A DNA stretch of 64,000 nt from NCBI GenBank assembly GCA_933207985.1, contig OW240924.1:70426742-70490741 (forward strand), written 5' to 3'. Positions 22,776 through 33,500 of the stretch are shown here, one piece after another; position 1 is the stretch's first letter; each line of letters begins with the position of its first letter. This DNA comes from Pelobates cultripes. Taxonomy: Eukaryota > Chordata > Amphibia > Anura > Pelobatidae. The notes below the pieces were generated by a model. The model was not told the origin of the DNA. It searched no databases and saw only the letters and a program-made list of their open reading frames with translations. The position numbers were made by a program, and so were the translations under genes.

Positions 22776-24078
22776 TATATATTTTTATCGAATTTTCAGT
22801 TTAGCGGAGCGCACATTTAGTTGACAGGTGTGGAACGATGGATTATTTTACTGTAATGTACATTTTGAAAGCAGTTTGCACATCTTTACTGTGCTTTTAT
22901 ATATTATTTAAATTATCATTGTGAAGTTTGCAACACAAGCTGGAATGTAAAAAAACTCATAGGGTCACTTCTCACCTGGCCCTCCGCTCCCCTGCTGCGA
23001 TCTAATTACAAAGATGGGTGTTACACTTCTGTATCACCCACCTCCAGTCCACCCATGATGGTCCTTTGCTTTTATAAATAATGGAGGTTCTTGTTTTTCA
23101 AACACATACCTTACCTTACGTAATTAAAGAAACTACTTAAGATGAATACAGACAGTTCTTATTGCTTAATTCCGCTATACTTTATAAAAATGTACCTACC
23201 CATTAATGTTCATAAGGAATGGAGTTTGTAGAATGATATTTAACTGAACAAGCGATTTTCTATATAAAAAAAAAACAAAACTCGAACAACATTTATAAAG
23301 CATCCAATAAAGTGTTGTGAGGAAATTCCCTGAAAGTGATATTTTTTTTCAAAATATGTACTTACATGGCAGGAGTCAGACCATAAAGGTGCAGACAAAT
23401 ATTACATTCCTAAAAGAGTCCCTCCTTGTACCTTTGAAATATTGGACAGTTTATATTGTTAGAGGTGTTGTGTGCACAGTTTTGCATTCACAGTGTACAT
23501 TTATCCGTGTGTATTACAGCCATAAAATATATCGCAAAACAATAAGGAACATTTGTTATTGCTTTGAGTTTATAAAAATTTGAAGAATAGACCTAAATCT
23601 AAATATATGTAAATATATAAAATACTTATTTTTATTTTATTTTGTTATTCATAAAAATAAGCACAATTAATGACATCAGTGTAAAATAGAATTATGCTGT
23701 CCTTTTATTTTTATGATTAAATTCTGCTTTAATTTAAAAATAAAAAATCTAAAACTTTTTTTTTGTGTTCCTCATTAGTAATGTGTGAAAAATCATGTGT
23801 TTATTAGCAAATTGATATTCTCGATTTTAGACTTAATTAGTTGGGCTTGATGTAATGTGTTTTGTTTATACGACTGAACTCTTAAATATTTCTGAAAGCT
23901 TTTAATGAACTGTGTGTATCAGAGCGATTTCAGTTAACTTTTTAATGCTTTCTAACTTTAACCATCATAATTCGCAGTTAGAGTAGCAGTGACATTGTGC
24001 TAATTCAAACAGTCAGTGTATCATTTACTGAATTTCACGTAACCAAACTGGAATGTTCCACTTATCCTTTTGGGTTAA
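22776..24078. other. Unannotated AT-rich DNA
   Basis: Nothing recognised. An 88-codon open frame at 23317-23583 has no family features. Confidence 0.4.
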
Positions 24079-24254
24079 CCCCTTAGTGACTACAGTTTTT
24101 GCGAGACTCTGTGTGCCATGAATGAGGGTGCCGTGACACTTTTATGTTTGTTCCACCATAATATTCCATTATTTCGTAAACTGCGCCCTGGCATAATATA
24201 AATTATTTCTCTAAAGAACAGATAGGGATTTCTCCTTATGCTCTAAATATAATA

Positions 24255-24673
24255 CAGGTGGTCCTCACTTTACGACCTACCTGTTTTATGACGGCTAGCA
24301 CTCACGACCAGCTGTCTAACATGGGAATTCAAGGGATTCATCACTTTAGAGAGCTGATCTATGTTGGGGGAATTTTCCCCGAAAATAGATAAGAGGGATT
24401 CCCTGCTCTGGTGCGTATGTCTACATTCGTGTAAATTTCCCCGAACATAGACAAGCGCACCAGATCAGGGAAACCATCTAATCTATGTTCCGGGAAAAAT
24501 TACCTGAACACAGATTTGAGGGATTCACTGCTCTGCTGCGCTTGTCTATGTTCGGGGAAATTTTCCAGAACATTGACCTGCACTGGTGCTTCCTTTTAGC
24601 GCATCCTCACTGCAAATTCATTTTACCACCGAGTCATAAGAACGGAACCCAGTCAGTAAGTGAGCAGTGTCTG
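24255..24673. mobile_element. Tigger/pogo-like MITE carrying a palindrome array
   Basis: The ends are CAGGTGGTCCTCACTTTACG and, at the right, a TAAGTGAGCAGTGTCTG stretch that is its diverged reverse complement. Both are flanked by TA (24253-24254, 24674-24675). The left end resembles the terminal repeat of Tigger-type elements (CAGGTAGTCCTCGACTTACG type, from memory). There is no transposase. The middle holds four palindromic units. Confidence 0.8.
24357..24577. repeat. Four 34-bp palindromes at a 62-bp period
   Basis: Palindromic units start at 24357, 24419, 24481 and 24544, each built on ATCTATGTTCGGGGAAA and its complement. Spacers are 28-29 bp. The first and third spacers read GGGATTCCCTGCTCTGG-like; the second is their reverse complement. 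The array therefore alternates in direction. Confidence 0.93.
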
Positions 24674-24826
24674 TACACAATTTTAGATTTGAATAATCTG
24701 TTATAAATAGGAAAACTAAAAAGCTCTTCTTTTTCCACAGTTTTTCTTATAATAAATTATACATGACTAGTGTAATCAATGTTAAAGTGGACATCATCAG
24801 TGGGTACATCAGCCATAAGGGGTTAA

Positions 24827-27800
24827 GAACTAACATTGACACAGATACTAGACTATTAAGGGAATTATATACACATACAGAAACCAGCATGAATTAAATA
24901 TTTTAGAGCAGGGGGGTGGAGTAGATGAGGTAGAATGCTGTCAAATATATTATGTATATTTATATAACAAAAAACTAAATAAAATCAGACCTGGAAAAAA
25001 GTTGTAAAAGATAAAATTCGTAAAAGTTGTGTTAGAGGCACAAAAAAAAAAAAATATAATAAAAAATGGCGGATGGCTTCTCAGACGCCTAACTGAATGT
25101 ATTTAAGTACGAATTTCTTTGTTAGGTAACTTGAAAATTAGCTTGAGAACCTCCGGTATGAGTTAAAACTGACAACATGAGTCAGAGAATTATTCATTGT
25201 GCTTTGTAAGATAAAAAAATGTTTTGGAAAGATTTCATTATCAGTGCCGAAAACGATAGACATTATGGCGTTTTAGTATAAACATCCAAGGTGATGACTT
25301 CCAGGTGCTTTGAAATTAGTGGATGAAGAACAGACAAAAAGTTACATTTACTAAAACCTTTCCGGAGTTTTGTATCTGTTACCATTTTATAAAGTCTATG
25401 TAGCTTACAATGCATGATGGGCCGGACAGTGGGTTCAAGTTTAAAGGGTCATTGTTCCAGCTTTAACCTATGATACTGTTTAGGAGAAGAAAACATTTTT
25501 TTTTAACTGAGCGTGCAAATCACAAAGTGGTGCAGGAAATTATAGACATGCATAGTTGTTGGGCCTTGTGGCTCATTGCAGATGGCTTGACAGGAAGTGA
25601 ATCAATAGTTTATCTGTTAGCAGGACGCACATGTAACTGAGCTCGCAGGTCAATCCTCTTTCTCATCTGTTGACAAGATACTTCCCTGAACTTGTGATGG
25701 TTTCCACTTTCATTGGATTAACATAAAAAAAAATTCAAGCTACTAAAATAGGTGTGAAATATTTCCATCCCGCTGTAACTAAATTTAGAAGAAGGTGACT
25801 TTCTATCTCTCTTTCTCATCTGTTATGTACTGTCAAATACAGCACACAGAGGTTATGTCCGTACATTTATGACTTCTGGCATATATATTTATAAAACATA
25901 TATACAAGATCCAGCACACTCACTAAATACCTACTTCAAACCTCACAAAATTTTAGTAGTTGTTTTTTTTAGAAAACATCCGCCTCTGGCACAAATAATG
26001 GAGATTTAGTTACAGTAAATGATCGTACGTGCTGTATGTATCAAAAAAAAAAAATAGACAGGGTAATTATATCTCTACTTTTATATGAGTACCTAATGCA
26101 AACACCATATGAAGGCCTCATATTACCTTAAACAGAACAGTTTTCCTAATCAGTTCTTAAACAGATTTTATTGAGGCTATAAAAGATGGGAAAAAGTTTG
26201 TAACATGACATGAGACATGTAACAGAGAAGAGGTCCAAGCATTCCAATAGCTTTAGGCGCATTTATTAGAAAAAAGGAAACACTGCAATGCTTCGACACA
26301 GAATTGGGTGTTTGTCAATTCTGTGTCGAAACGTTGGTGCTGGGCCATGATCTAGTTCAGCATCCTTTGGTTTCTGTAGATGGAGTGTAGTTCCTATCTT
26401 GATATTACGGCATGAAACAAGAACATTTACTTTGTGTGGTGAGCAAGTAACATTGCATCAGTTTAACAAATTTAAGTTCCCTTCTTTAAGACTCTCTGTC
26501 AGCCAGTTACATGCAAACTCAAAAAATGCTAATGGAAACATGTTATTTTCTTCCTGTTTGGGGCAAATAGTTGGAAAGTCTACCTTTTGCACTCTGATAT
26601 TTTAAACAAGGCCGTGATGGACAACCAACTAGACATGCAGGGGAAAGATTCCTTGTGTCATTAGTTATACAAAATCCTGTCATTCGAACTATATCTATGT
26701 AGTTTATAACAATCCAAGTCAAAACAGGTGATTTTCCCTTATTAATGTACATATCACAATTTAGTAAGTTTAAGTATAATATCTACAAGTCAGAAATATA
26801 TTTTAGCGTGCTCTGTGTTGATTTCCTGTTATTCATTTAAGTACGTTTTTACGTTCATTTTTATCACATTCGAAATCAAGATTGGTCTGGCTCTCAATTG
26901 GTTAATTATGTTCATTCTAATATCATTGATACCTCCGAATTTAATTTGAACATAAACCCCCCTGTTACAGACCTGCAGTACAATTGCCTCGTTAGAAATT
27001 TAGCACACATAAAAAAATCCTTTTTTTAATAATGTATGAAGAACATCACAGTCCCTAGTAAGGCATTATTACTGCTTTTAAAATTAAATAATCCACAAAA
27101 CAGCCATTCTATCTGTTCTGTGGGAAAAAAATGCTAATAATGCTTTTAAAATGGTCTTTAAAAAATCTAATTATATCATTGCAAAAGTGAAGGGACCAAA
27201 GGCCAAACGAAATTCTGCCAACATAAATCACATCGCTCCCCCCTTATAACTTTCTTTCAATGGGTTTAAGAGCCTGAGATGCAGTCATTTTAATAGCGGT
27301 ACAGGAATGAGTGTGTCGTAACTTTTCCTGATCACATAACTGTCTATATGTGTTATTAAATGCTCCAAAATAAGCCAACCCATTAGGTGTTTCACACTGC
27401 ATTTAACCACCAAGGATTATAGTTCTTTAATCGTGTGGGGACAATATGAAGTATTCTAAAGGTACATTGTTAAGGTCATTGCAATGGCAGACCATACAGC
27501 TAAAAAATAGACATACCGCTTTTAACGCTTTAATTGCTCAACAGACTTAGAAAGTGACACAATGTGTTTTTGTAGCATGTGGCAGAAACACTTTAAATAA
27601 GCCACTTCTGTCCTATGTGCAAAGTCTGTCAACTCGAAAACTTATTTTGGAAATCAATATCCCTTCTTTAGTACCTATGACAGTTTAAACAGATAAAGAA
27701 TTCACAGGGTTTTTCACTTAACTGATTTGCCGTGAACTGAAATCCAAATTACAAAATTCAGGCTAAAATCGTCATGCAGTGACTATGATAGGGTTGGAGA

Positions 27801-27919
27801 ATTTTTTTTAGATCTGCCAACCTGGCCTCAATTTTGCCATTTATAGTTCATTTGCTAGCTTAAGCTATGTTTAAGGTTTTTATCTTCATTTGGGAACAAA
27901 TTATATTCATATACATGGG
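24827..27919. other. Unannotated AT-rich DNA
   Basis: No gene recognised. It contains a strong hairpin at 26292-26330 and short open frames (up to 69 codons) without family features. 26990-27200 is AT-rich with many TAATTA/AATAAT words and no repeats. Confidence 0.4.
26292..26330 (+). other. 15-bp perfect hairpin followed by AACGTTGG
   Basis: TTCGACACAGAATTG (26292-26306) pairs exactly with CAATTCTGTGTCGAA (26316-26330) across a 9-base loop. The 3' arm runs into CGAAACGTTGG. The same CGAAACGTTG word follows a hairpin at 60654-60675. Such ends occur in frog retroelements, including Penelope-like ones. The assignment is tentative. Confidence 0.6.
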
Positions 27920-28072
27920 ATCTCTATCATGTAAGCTCATTGAGCAGTGCCCTCAACCCCTCTGTTCTTGTGTGTCCATTTGTCTGGTTACAGTTACGTG
28001 TCTGTTAGACCATCCATTGTACAGCACTACGGAATTTTGCTGGCGCTATATAAATAATAAAAAATAATAATA
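27920..28072 (+). repeat. SINE/LINE tail repeat common in anurans
   Basis: It reads TGTAAGCTCATTGAGCAGTG, then CCTCAACCCCTCTGTTC, then TACAGCACTACGG...TTGCTGGCGCTATATAAATA, and ends in a short (AATAA)n-like tail. Recognition of this tail family is from memory. It gives the strongest single hint of orientation and of a retroposed 3' end. Confidence 0.65.
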
Positions 28073-29004
28073 TACACAATGCATATATACAACGATTTGC
28101 CCCAGGCCATTTTTTTAAGTTGCATTGTTTCATTTTTACATTAGCCACCTGATTATATGGGTTGTAGTATTCTGCAGAGAGAGCATCAGACACAAACTGA
28201 TACCAAGGTTTGATGATTTTTATGGTGTATAAGGTAAAAAAAAACTAACCATTCAGGGTTACATCTAGACTTGGAGGTTTGTTTTGTTACGAAAAGCATT
28301 TTGTCCAAATTTGGGCTGATTGGGTTCTAGCCTGAATTCCCTCCATGGACTAATCATGAAACAATCGACTCGTCCAATAGACAAACATTTTCATTTTAAT
28401 CCATGATTTAGAGTACCGCCCAGGCATCGGGAAAAAAAGATGATTCATGTCTAGGGGACAGTCACTAAATCAAATGAAAAATGGCCAATAGAAGAGTACC
28501 AAAATAACCAACTATATTTATGTCTTTATAAATTATATATTGAATTGTTTTCCAAAATCTGGAAATGTGTCTAGTCTAGTTTTATTCAATTACAAAAAAT
28601 AAGTTTATCTCTGTTGCCAAACAGTGATTTTCCACTTAATGACAATTAAGAAGTTATATTTATCTGTGGTATTAGAATCAGACCTTCAGTTCTCCCCTGT
28701 GAATTATTGTTCCAAACCTTTTCATATTTCAACATAAAACAGAGGTTTCTTAGTCTGGCAAGGTTACAATTGTTTTCTAGATCTGTGGATTCCAGTAGAC
28801 TACAATGTGATCCATATTTGCAAATGTAGAGATCATGGATTAGTTTATATCTGATATCTTCAGTAGCGTGCATCATGACAAAATCATCTCTCCAAGAGTG
28901 ACGTGTACCATTGCCTAACATGAAGTCACAACCCTAAAAAAATACATAGGGAAATTAAGCTCTCATGCTTCAGCTAAGGCCTGTGATCACGCAAGACTCT
29001 AATG
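28073..29004. other. Unannotated AT-rich DNA
   Basis: No gene or repeat family recognised. A 91-codon minus-strand open frame (28646-28921) has no family features. Confidence 0.4.
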
Positions 29005-29444
29005 CCGCCTTCCCTGAAAATAAGACCGGGTCTTATATTAATTTTCCCCCAAAAAAATGCACTAGGGCTTATTTTCAGGGGATGTCTTATTCCAAGGAAA
29101 AACAATAGCAAGCATGTGCTAGAAAGCAGTTCTACGTTTGGGGGAGTTCCCCCAAACATAGACCAGTTCACTAGGGCATGGACACTAGGGAATCTATGTT
29201 CTGGGAATCTTTCCTGAACATAGGTTAGCTAACTCGTGAATGGAATCCCATGAATCTATGTTCGGGGAAAGTTCCACGAACATAGATTTGTTTACTCGCG
29301 AATGGAATCCTGCGAATCTATGTTCGGGGAAAGTTCCTTAAATATAGATTAGCGAACTAGTGGCTAGCAACTAGGGCTTATTTTCGGGGTAGGGCTTATA
29401 TTACAAGCATCTTATAGAGATGTCTTATTTTTGGGGAAACAGGG
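29005..29444. mobile_element. TA-flanked MITE carrying a palindrome array
   Basis: The right end reads ATAAGACATCTC... inverted, finishing CTTATTTTTGGGGAAACAGG then G and TA (29445-29446). The left end (CCTTCCCTGAAAATAAGACC) is its diverged reverse complement. Second-order inverted pieces, GGGCTTATTTTCAGGGG and GGGCTTATTTTCGGGG, lie just inside both ends. There is no transposase. The interior is four 62-bp units (29130-29349). TA target and inverted ends suggest a Tc1/mariner/pogo-type MITE. Confidence 0.75.
29130..29349. repeat. Four 34-bp palindromes at an exact 62-bp period
   Basis: Units start at 29130, 29192, 29254 and 29316. The best unit reads ATCTATGTTCGGGGAAAGTT then CCACGAACATAGAT. 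The palindrome is the same as in the array at 24357-24577. Spacers differ between the two elements but are also 28 bp long. Confidence 0.95.
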
Positions 29445-29826
29445 TATTAGAATATTAGAACATAGTGGGCAAACATGGGATCTACATCTACAAACAGCAT
29501 AAAATATATATATATATAAATAAAATGATCAATATTAGCCCCCCCCTTTCTAAAGGCAGTTAATCATGGGGCTTCTGGGGGTGTCCCTAGCCTGCCTCAT
29601 CATAAGGGGAAGGCTGGGGTCATCCAATCACAGCTTGCCCCATTAGCAATTTCATCCCAAGTGTGTTCCCCATTTCTCTGATTAGTGTGGAACTGCCTCC
29701 CTCTCTTCACTTGTGTTTTAGTGAGAGAGGGAGAGAGATCTGTGGTTTAGCTAGAGAGATTTAGGTATTTTTAGGTAGGGATTTGTACATTTTTGTGACA
29801 GGTCACTAAGTAAAGTGATTGTGAAC

Positions 29827-30330
29827 ATGTCACATGGGTCACGGAAGTCAACCAGCGCTGAGCAGTCATATGCCACCCTTGCGCTAGAGTCTGATGCGTC
29901 TATGTCAGACTCCGACCCTGATTTTGACACTGCCAGGTGCTCAGATACATCTTCACTAGATACAGTGTCTGGTGCTAGTGATGTATCTAGTGATGTTGTA
30001 TCTGTGCCTGCTAGTCCCCCTGCCAGAAGGAGACGTGCTGCTCCAGCTGGCAGAACTGCTGAGGAGCGGGTAGTGCCTCATCGCCAGAGGCCAGACATCC
30101 CATCCTTTACTGCAAATCCTGGCATTAATTTGGATGTCACAGGATTTAGCCCTCAGCAGTTTATGGAGGTGTTTCTGGGCGATGATGTATTGGGGAACAT
30201 TGTAGCCCAAACTAATTTATATGGCCATCAATTCCGAGCTACAAATCCTGACTCTTTTTGGCAAAGCAGCAATGGGTCCCCATCGATGTGCCAAAATTTA
30301 AAAGATTCTGGGCATTGACTATGCCCACAG
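29827..30330 (+). pseudogene. piggyBac-like transposase, N-terminal remnant
   Basis: An ATG at 29827 opens a frame with an acidic/serine-rich N-terminus (residues 1-60, ESDASMSDSDPDFD) and a basic patch (ARRRRAAP). The start of the DDE_Tnp_1_7 domain follows: FTANPGINLDVTG, FSPQQFMEVFLGDDVL, IVAQTNLYGHQ. A frameshift near 30262 then puts the next conserved stretch (WVPIDVPKFKRFWALTMP, 30273-30326) in another frame. The catalytic aspartates and everything downstream are absent; short tandem repeats follow instead. This looks like an internally deleted piggyBac relative. The terminal repeats were not resolved. Confidence 0.75.
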
Positions 30331-30610
30331 GGGGATTTGACACAATGTTGGGGTGGGAATGCATGTCCACCCCCTCTATATTTAATTACAGTCCCCACCT
30401 ACGACCATTGGGACATTAGGTTCCCCCCATGCAACATTATTAATAGCCCCCACCCAGCTTTCGGTTGGGAGCTGGAGGAACATTAGGTCCCCCTGGGTAA
30501 TGTTATTAATATCCATCACTCACTATGTAACGGACCGTTTTGCACACAAGAGGTTAAAAACTGTTTAAGCGATATTCGCCTTTTCAGATGCACAGACAGC
30601 TACTGCAATC

Positions 30611-30739
30611 ACCAATCTCCCGAAAAGCAAACACATGAATTCACCAATCTCCCGAACTGCAAACACATGAATTACACCAATCTCCCGAAATGCAAACACA
30701 TGAATTCACCAATCTCCCGAACTGGAATCAGGGGAATGC
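30611..30739 (+). repeat. 32-33-bp tandem repeat in the solo LTR, four units
   Basis: Units start at 30611, 30643, 30676 and 30708 with ACCAATCTCCCGAA followed by a CAAACACATGAATT-type half. The last unit is diverged. Confidence 0.95.
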
Positions 30740-31356
30740 TCCAAACTCCCGCACAGGAAACACACGAATGCTGTAAACAGCCAAACAGGAAAAAACATAC
30801 GAACAGTTTACACTCCTGGCAGTCGCACTGTAACAGCATACAATCCAATTCCCCCCAAGAACAAGACGACACTTCGTTTGAGGGTCAAGCAGAACTGCTT
30901 TACTGGGGCTACCTGCCTGGCTTTTATGCAGGTCTCCCACCTGGTGGAAACTCCCCTAGGGGACCAGATGGAAGACTGGGAAACATATTGGACATTGACC
31001 AATCACAAGCTTACAATCCCACAATTCATCACAATCCCTCCTCTCTGTCCTGGAGATAGTTGGGAAGTAATCCAATTATCTCCAAGGACAGAGGCAAAAC
31101 TCCATTAACCACATGGCAGACAAAGGACAATAAAAGACATAAAATTACATACTGTTACATTTATCACATAGAACATACACATTCTACCTATCCCCAGATA
31201 GCTTAGATCTGAGCGCCCATTACTACCGGATGGTGCTCAGATCACATAGATACAGTTCAATCGCCATGGAGTCAAAGTCTTTCATACAGTCTTTCAGTAT
31301 ACGGCTGGGCTCCATGGCATAGCTATCTGGGGTAGCATGGCTTTAACAGTCCACAG

Positions 31357-31762
31357 TCCTTTTTATTACACGGCTGTATGTACTGTAGTAATCAAACAAG
31401 CATAGATTTATAAAGGATCAATGCCAGACAGCTTTATCCCTTGATATCAAATGTCTTTACATTGCTACATTAAATTGTTGCTAGATTTCTGCTTAGTATA
31501 TCAGAGTCTTGAAATCTGTATTTTAAAAAAAAATCACAAATAATGTTCTTTTCAGCCAAGATGTGGTGATAAAATTATTATTAAATGCGTTAAATTCTTG
31601 ATTTGCATGGAACTGATTTAACCCATTACTACCGGATGGCGCTCAGATCACATAGATACAGTTCAATCGCCATGGAGTCAAAGTCTTTCATACAGTCTTT
31701 CAGTATACGGCTGGGCTCCATGGCATAGCTATCTGGGGTAGCATGGCTTTAACAGTCCACAG
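31357..31762. other. 406-bp copied-in insertion inside the solo LTR
   Basis: It is made of five untemplated bases (TCCTT, 31357-31361), a copy of 33040-33302 (31362-31624, 261 of 263 bases identical), and a second copy of the LTR segment 31216-31356 (31622-31762, one mismatch in 141). The junction shares CCC. See findings. Confidence 0.93.
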
Positions 31763-31980
31763 AAAGGCACGAACCAGCCTTTCTGCAGGGAAAAAGAACA
31801 GTGTTAAACATGGGGCCATAGTCCAGTGGCAGGAGGCGGGCGACCAGGCTCCTCCAGTGGCCAGTGGCGAGTTTGGTTCCGCCACACACTATGGATGGGG
31901 GCAGAAGGGGCACATTAGGTCCCCCAGGGTAATATTATTAATAGTCCCAATCCGCAACCTATGGGTGGGAGCTGGTTAAA

Positions 31981-33039
31981 CACCAAGTTCCTCTATTTAG
32001 AATTTAATTAACTGACCACACCATGTGTGGAAGGCTGTTTAATGTAAAAAGAGACTGAGCAACAACAGGAGACATGTTTAGTGGACATGTCCCCAAGCCC
32101 ATCATCGGGGCATGGGAAGGTGTAATATCTCATTTGTGTTAATGTGGGGATCTTTTATTTGATATATTTATAAATGCTAAATCATTAAAAAGGTTAGTCC
32201 AATGAATAATCATTAAAAAAAATCCTATATCTGTGCTTCAGAAGCACATTTGTCTAACAAGTTTTCTCATGCAGTCAACCCGTGCATCAGGTTAGATTGT
32301 TAGAATTTCAATTGCCATTAAATTCAGTTGAAATTCAATAAAAATATCGGACCAAACTAGTCGCTAATTTGCGACTGAGTTTTGCCAATAGAATGTAAAC
32401 GTGGCCTTAGCTCTTCAAAATCTTGCATTTACTTGTCATTCCTTGTATCTATTTGGTGAAGTGAGTTCCCCTTGCCCTGCTAGGTCAGCACCATATCCTT
32501 GGACTTTATCATTTGTACTGCACTGAGATTCCTGCACAGAGCATCCCATATGCACCACATAATAACTGTTAAAAAACCTACTGCATACAAAGCCACAGTG
32601 TTCATCTAAAATGAATCTCTTCTGGATAAATGGGTAATATCGAAACACAAATATTTTCATGTCGATCTTTGAGTCTCAAGAGAGAGGAACACACAAGATA
32701 GGAGCTCAGAGAGAATGACTGACAGTTCCTTAAAGGTTAATATCTGTTTTAATCTATTTCCATAACGCAAGACAGGGAGAAGGAAATAATACAGTATTAA
32801 GCATAAGGTATGCGTTTGGGATTAGAGAAACAATTTCAACCATTACAGTATGAATAACTAAAGCCATTGGGAGAGATACGAGTCTAAACAAACGGTATTT
32901 AATTTCCGAGAAATGTAGCTGCGCTTTAAATATTGTCCTTCATTATTAAAAGCATAAGGGGTTTCTTTGATTTATTTTAAATAAAGAAAGGTAACCCCTT
33001 CTTGCCCGCATTATATTTTGCATTGGTCAGTATAATTCA
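31981..33039. other. Unannotated DNA
   Basis: It probably includes the far end of the piggyBac-like remnant, but no terminal repeat was found. No gene recognised. 32400-32660 carries a 74-codon minus-strand open frame without family features. Confidence 0.4.
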
Positions 33040-33302
33040 TTTATTACACGGCTGTATGTACTGTAGTAATCAAACAAGCATAGATTTATAAAGGATCAAC
33101 GCCAGACAGCTTTATCCCTTGATATCAAATGTCTTTACATTGCTACATTAAATTGTTGCTAGATTTCTGCTTAGTATATCAGAGTCTTGAAATCTGTATT
33201 TTAAAAAAAAATCACAAATAATGTTCTTTTCAGCCAAGATGTGGTGATAAAATTAATATTAAATGCGTTAAATTCTTGATTTGCATGGAACTGATTTAAC
33301 CC
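33040..33302 (+). repeat. Source segment of the copied insertion at 31362-31624
   Basis: Nearly identical to 31362-31624, with two substitutions. Here the sequence continues smoothly from apparently single-copy DNA on the left and runs into the TTAA-flanked MITE at 33300. This makes it the more likely original. Confidence 0.93.
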
Positions 33303-33371
33303 CTTAAGGACCAAACTTCTGGAATAAAAGGGAATCATGACATGTCACACATGTCAAGTGTCCTTAAGGGG
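33300..33371. mobile_element. 72-bp TTAA-flanked MITE
   Basis: The exact inverted ends CCCCTTAAGGAC and GTCCTTAAGGGG are flanked by TTAA (33296-33299, 33372-33375). The interior has a second palindrome, GACATGTCACACATGTC. piggyBac-type MITEs of this look are frequent in frogs. Confidence 0.88.
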
Positions 33372-33500
33372 TTAAAGGAATTCATCTCAGTCAAGTTGTT
33401 ATGGGGACAGGAGATGCTTAGCACCTTCTTATCTTAAAGGGTTAAACCACTTTTGAAAAACGTATTTCCGCCGCCCGGCACTTCTTCCCCCTTAACAACT

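Larger units (their letters stand above)
24079..24822. mobile_element. TTAA-flanked DNA transposon remnant
   Basis: It begins CCCCTTAGTGAC after TTAA (24075-24078) and ends GCCATAAGGGG before TTAA (24823-24826). The short inverted ends CCCCTTA / TAAGGGG and the TTAA target fit piggyBac- or Kolobok-type MITEs. A Tigger-like MITE (24255-24673) is nested inside, leaving a host element of about 320 bp. Confidence 0.65.
30526..31886. mobile_element. Solo LTR, 1361 bp
   Basis: It starts TGTAACGGACCGTTTTGC and ends GGTTCCGCCACA, flanked by an exact 5-bp duplication CACTA (30521-30525 and 31887-31891). No internal retroviral or retrotransposon sequence follows. It contains a 32-bp tandem repeat near its start and a 406-bp secondary insertion (31357-31762). 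Without that insertion it is about 955 bp. The LTR family was not identified; TG...CA ends and 5-bp duplications fit Ty3/gypsy-type or endogenous retroviral LTRs. The direction of transcription is not proven; as drawn, TG is at the left on both strands. Confidence 0.82.
30414..31980 (+). repeat. 66-67-bp tandem repeat, three units, split by a solo LTR
   Basis: Units begin with CATTAGGTYCCCC at 30414, 30481 and 31913 and contain TTATTAATA and GTGGGAGCTGG-type words. If the solo LTR and one copy of its 5-bp duplication are taken out, the spacing is 67 and 66 bp. A partial unit precedes 30414. They lie downstream of the transposase remnant and probably belong to the same DNA element. Confidence 0.85.

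Noticed and set aside
24357..24577. Regular palindromes with 28-bp spacers resembling CRISPR repeats
   Set aside because: Spacers are related to each other (two direct, one inverted), and the array lies inside a MITE with TA duplications.
30611..30739. Evenly spaced 32-33-bp repeats that could suggest a CRISPR array
   Set aside because: The units are directly adjacent tandem repeats without unique spacers, in a vertebrate LTR.
30667..31108. Open frames of 130 and 76 codons in the solo LTR
   Set aside because: They translate the 32-bp tandem repeat and LTR DNA. LTRs of this kind do not normally encode protein, and no motif is seen.
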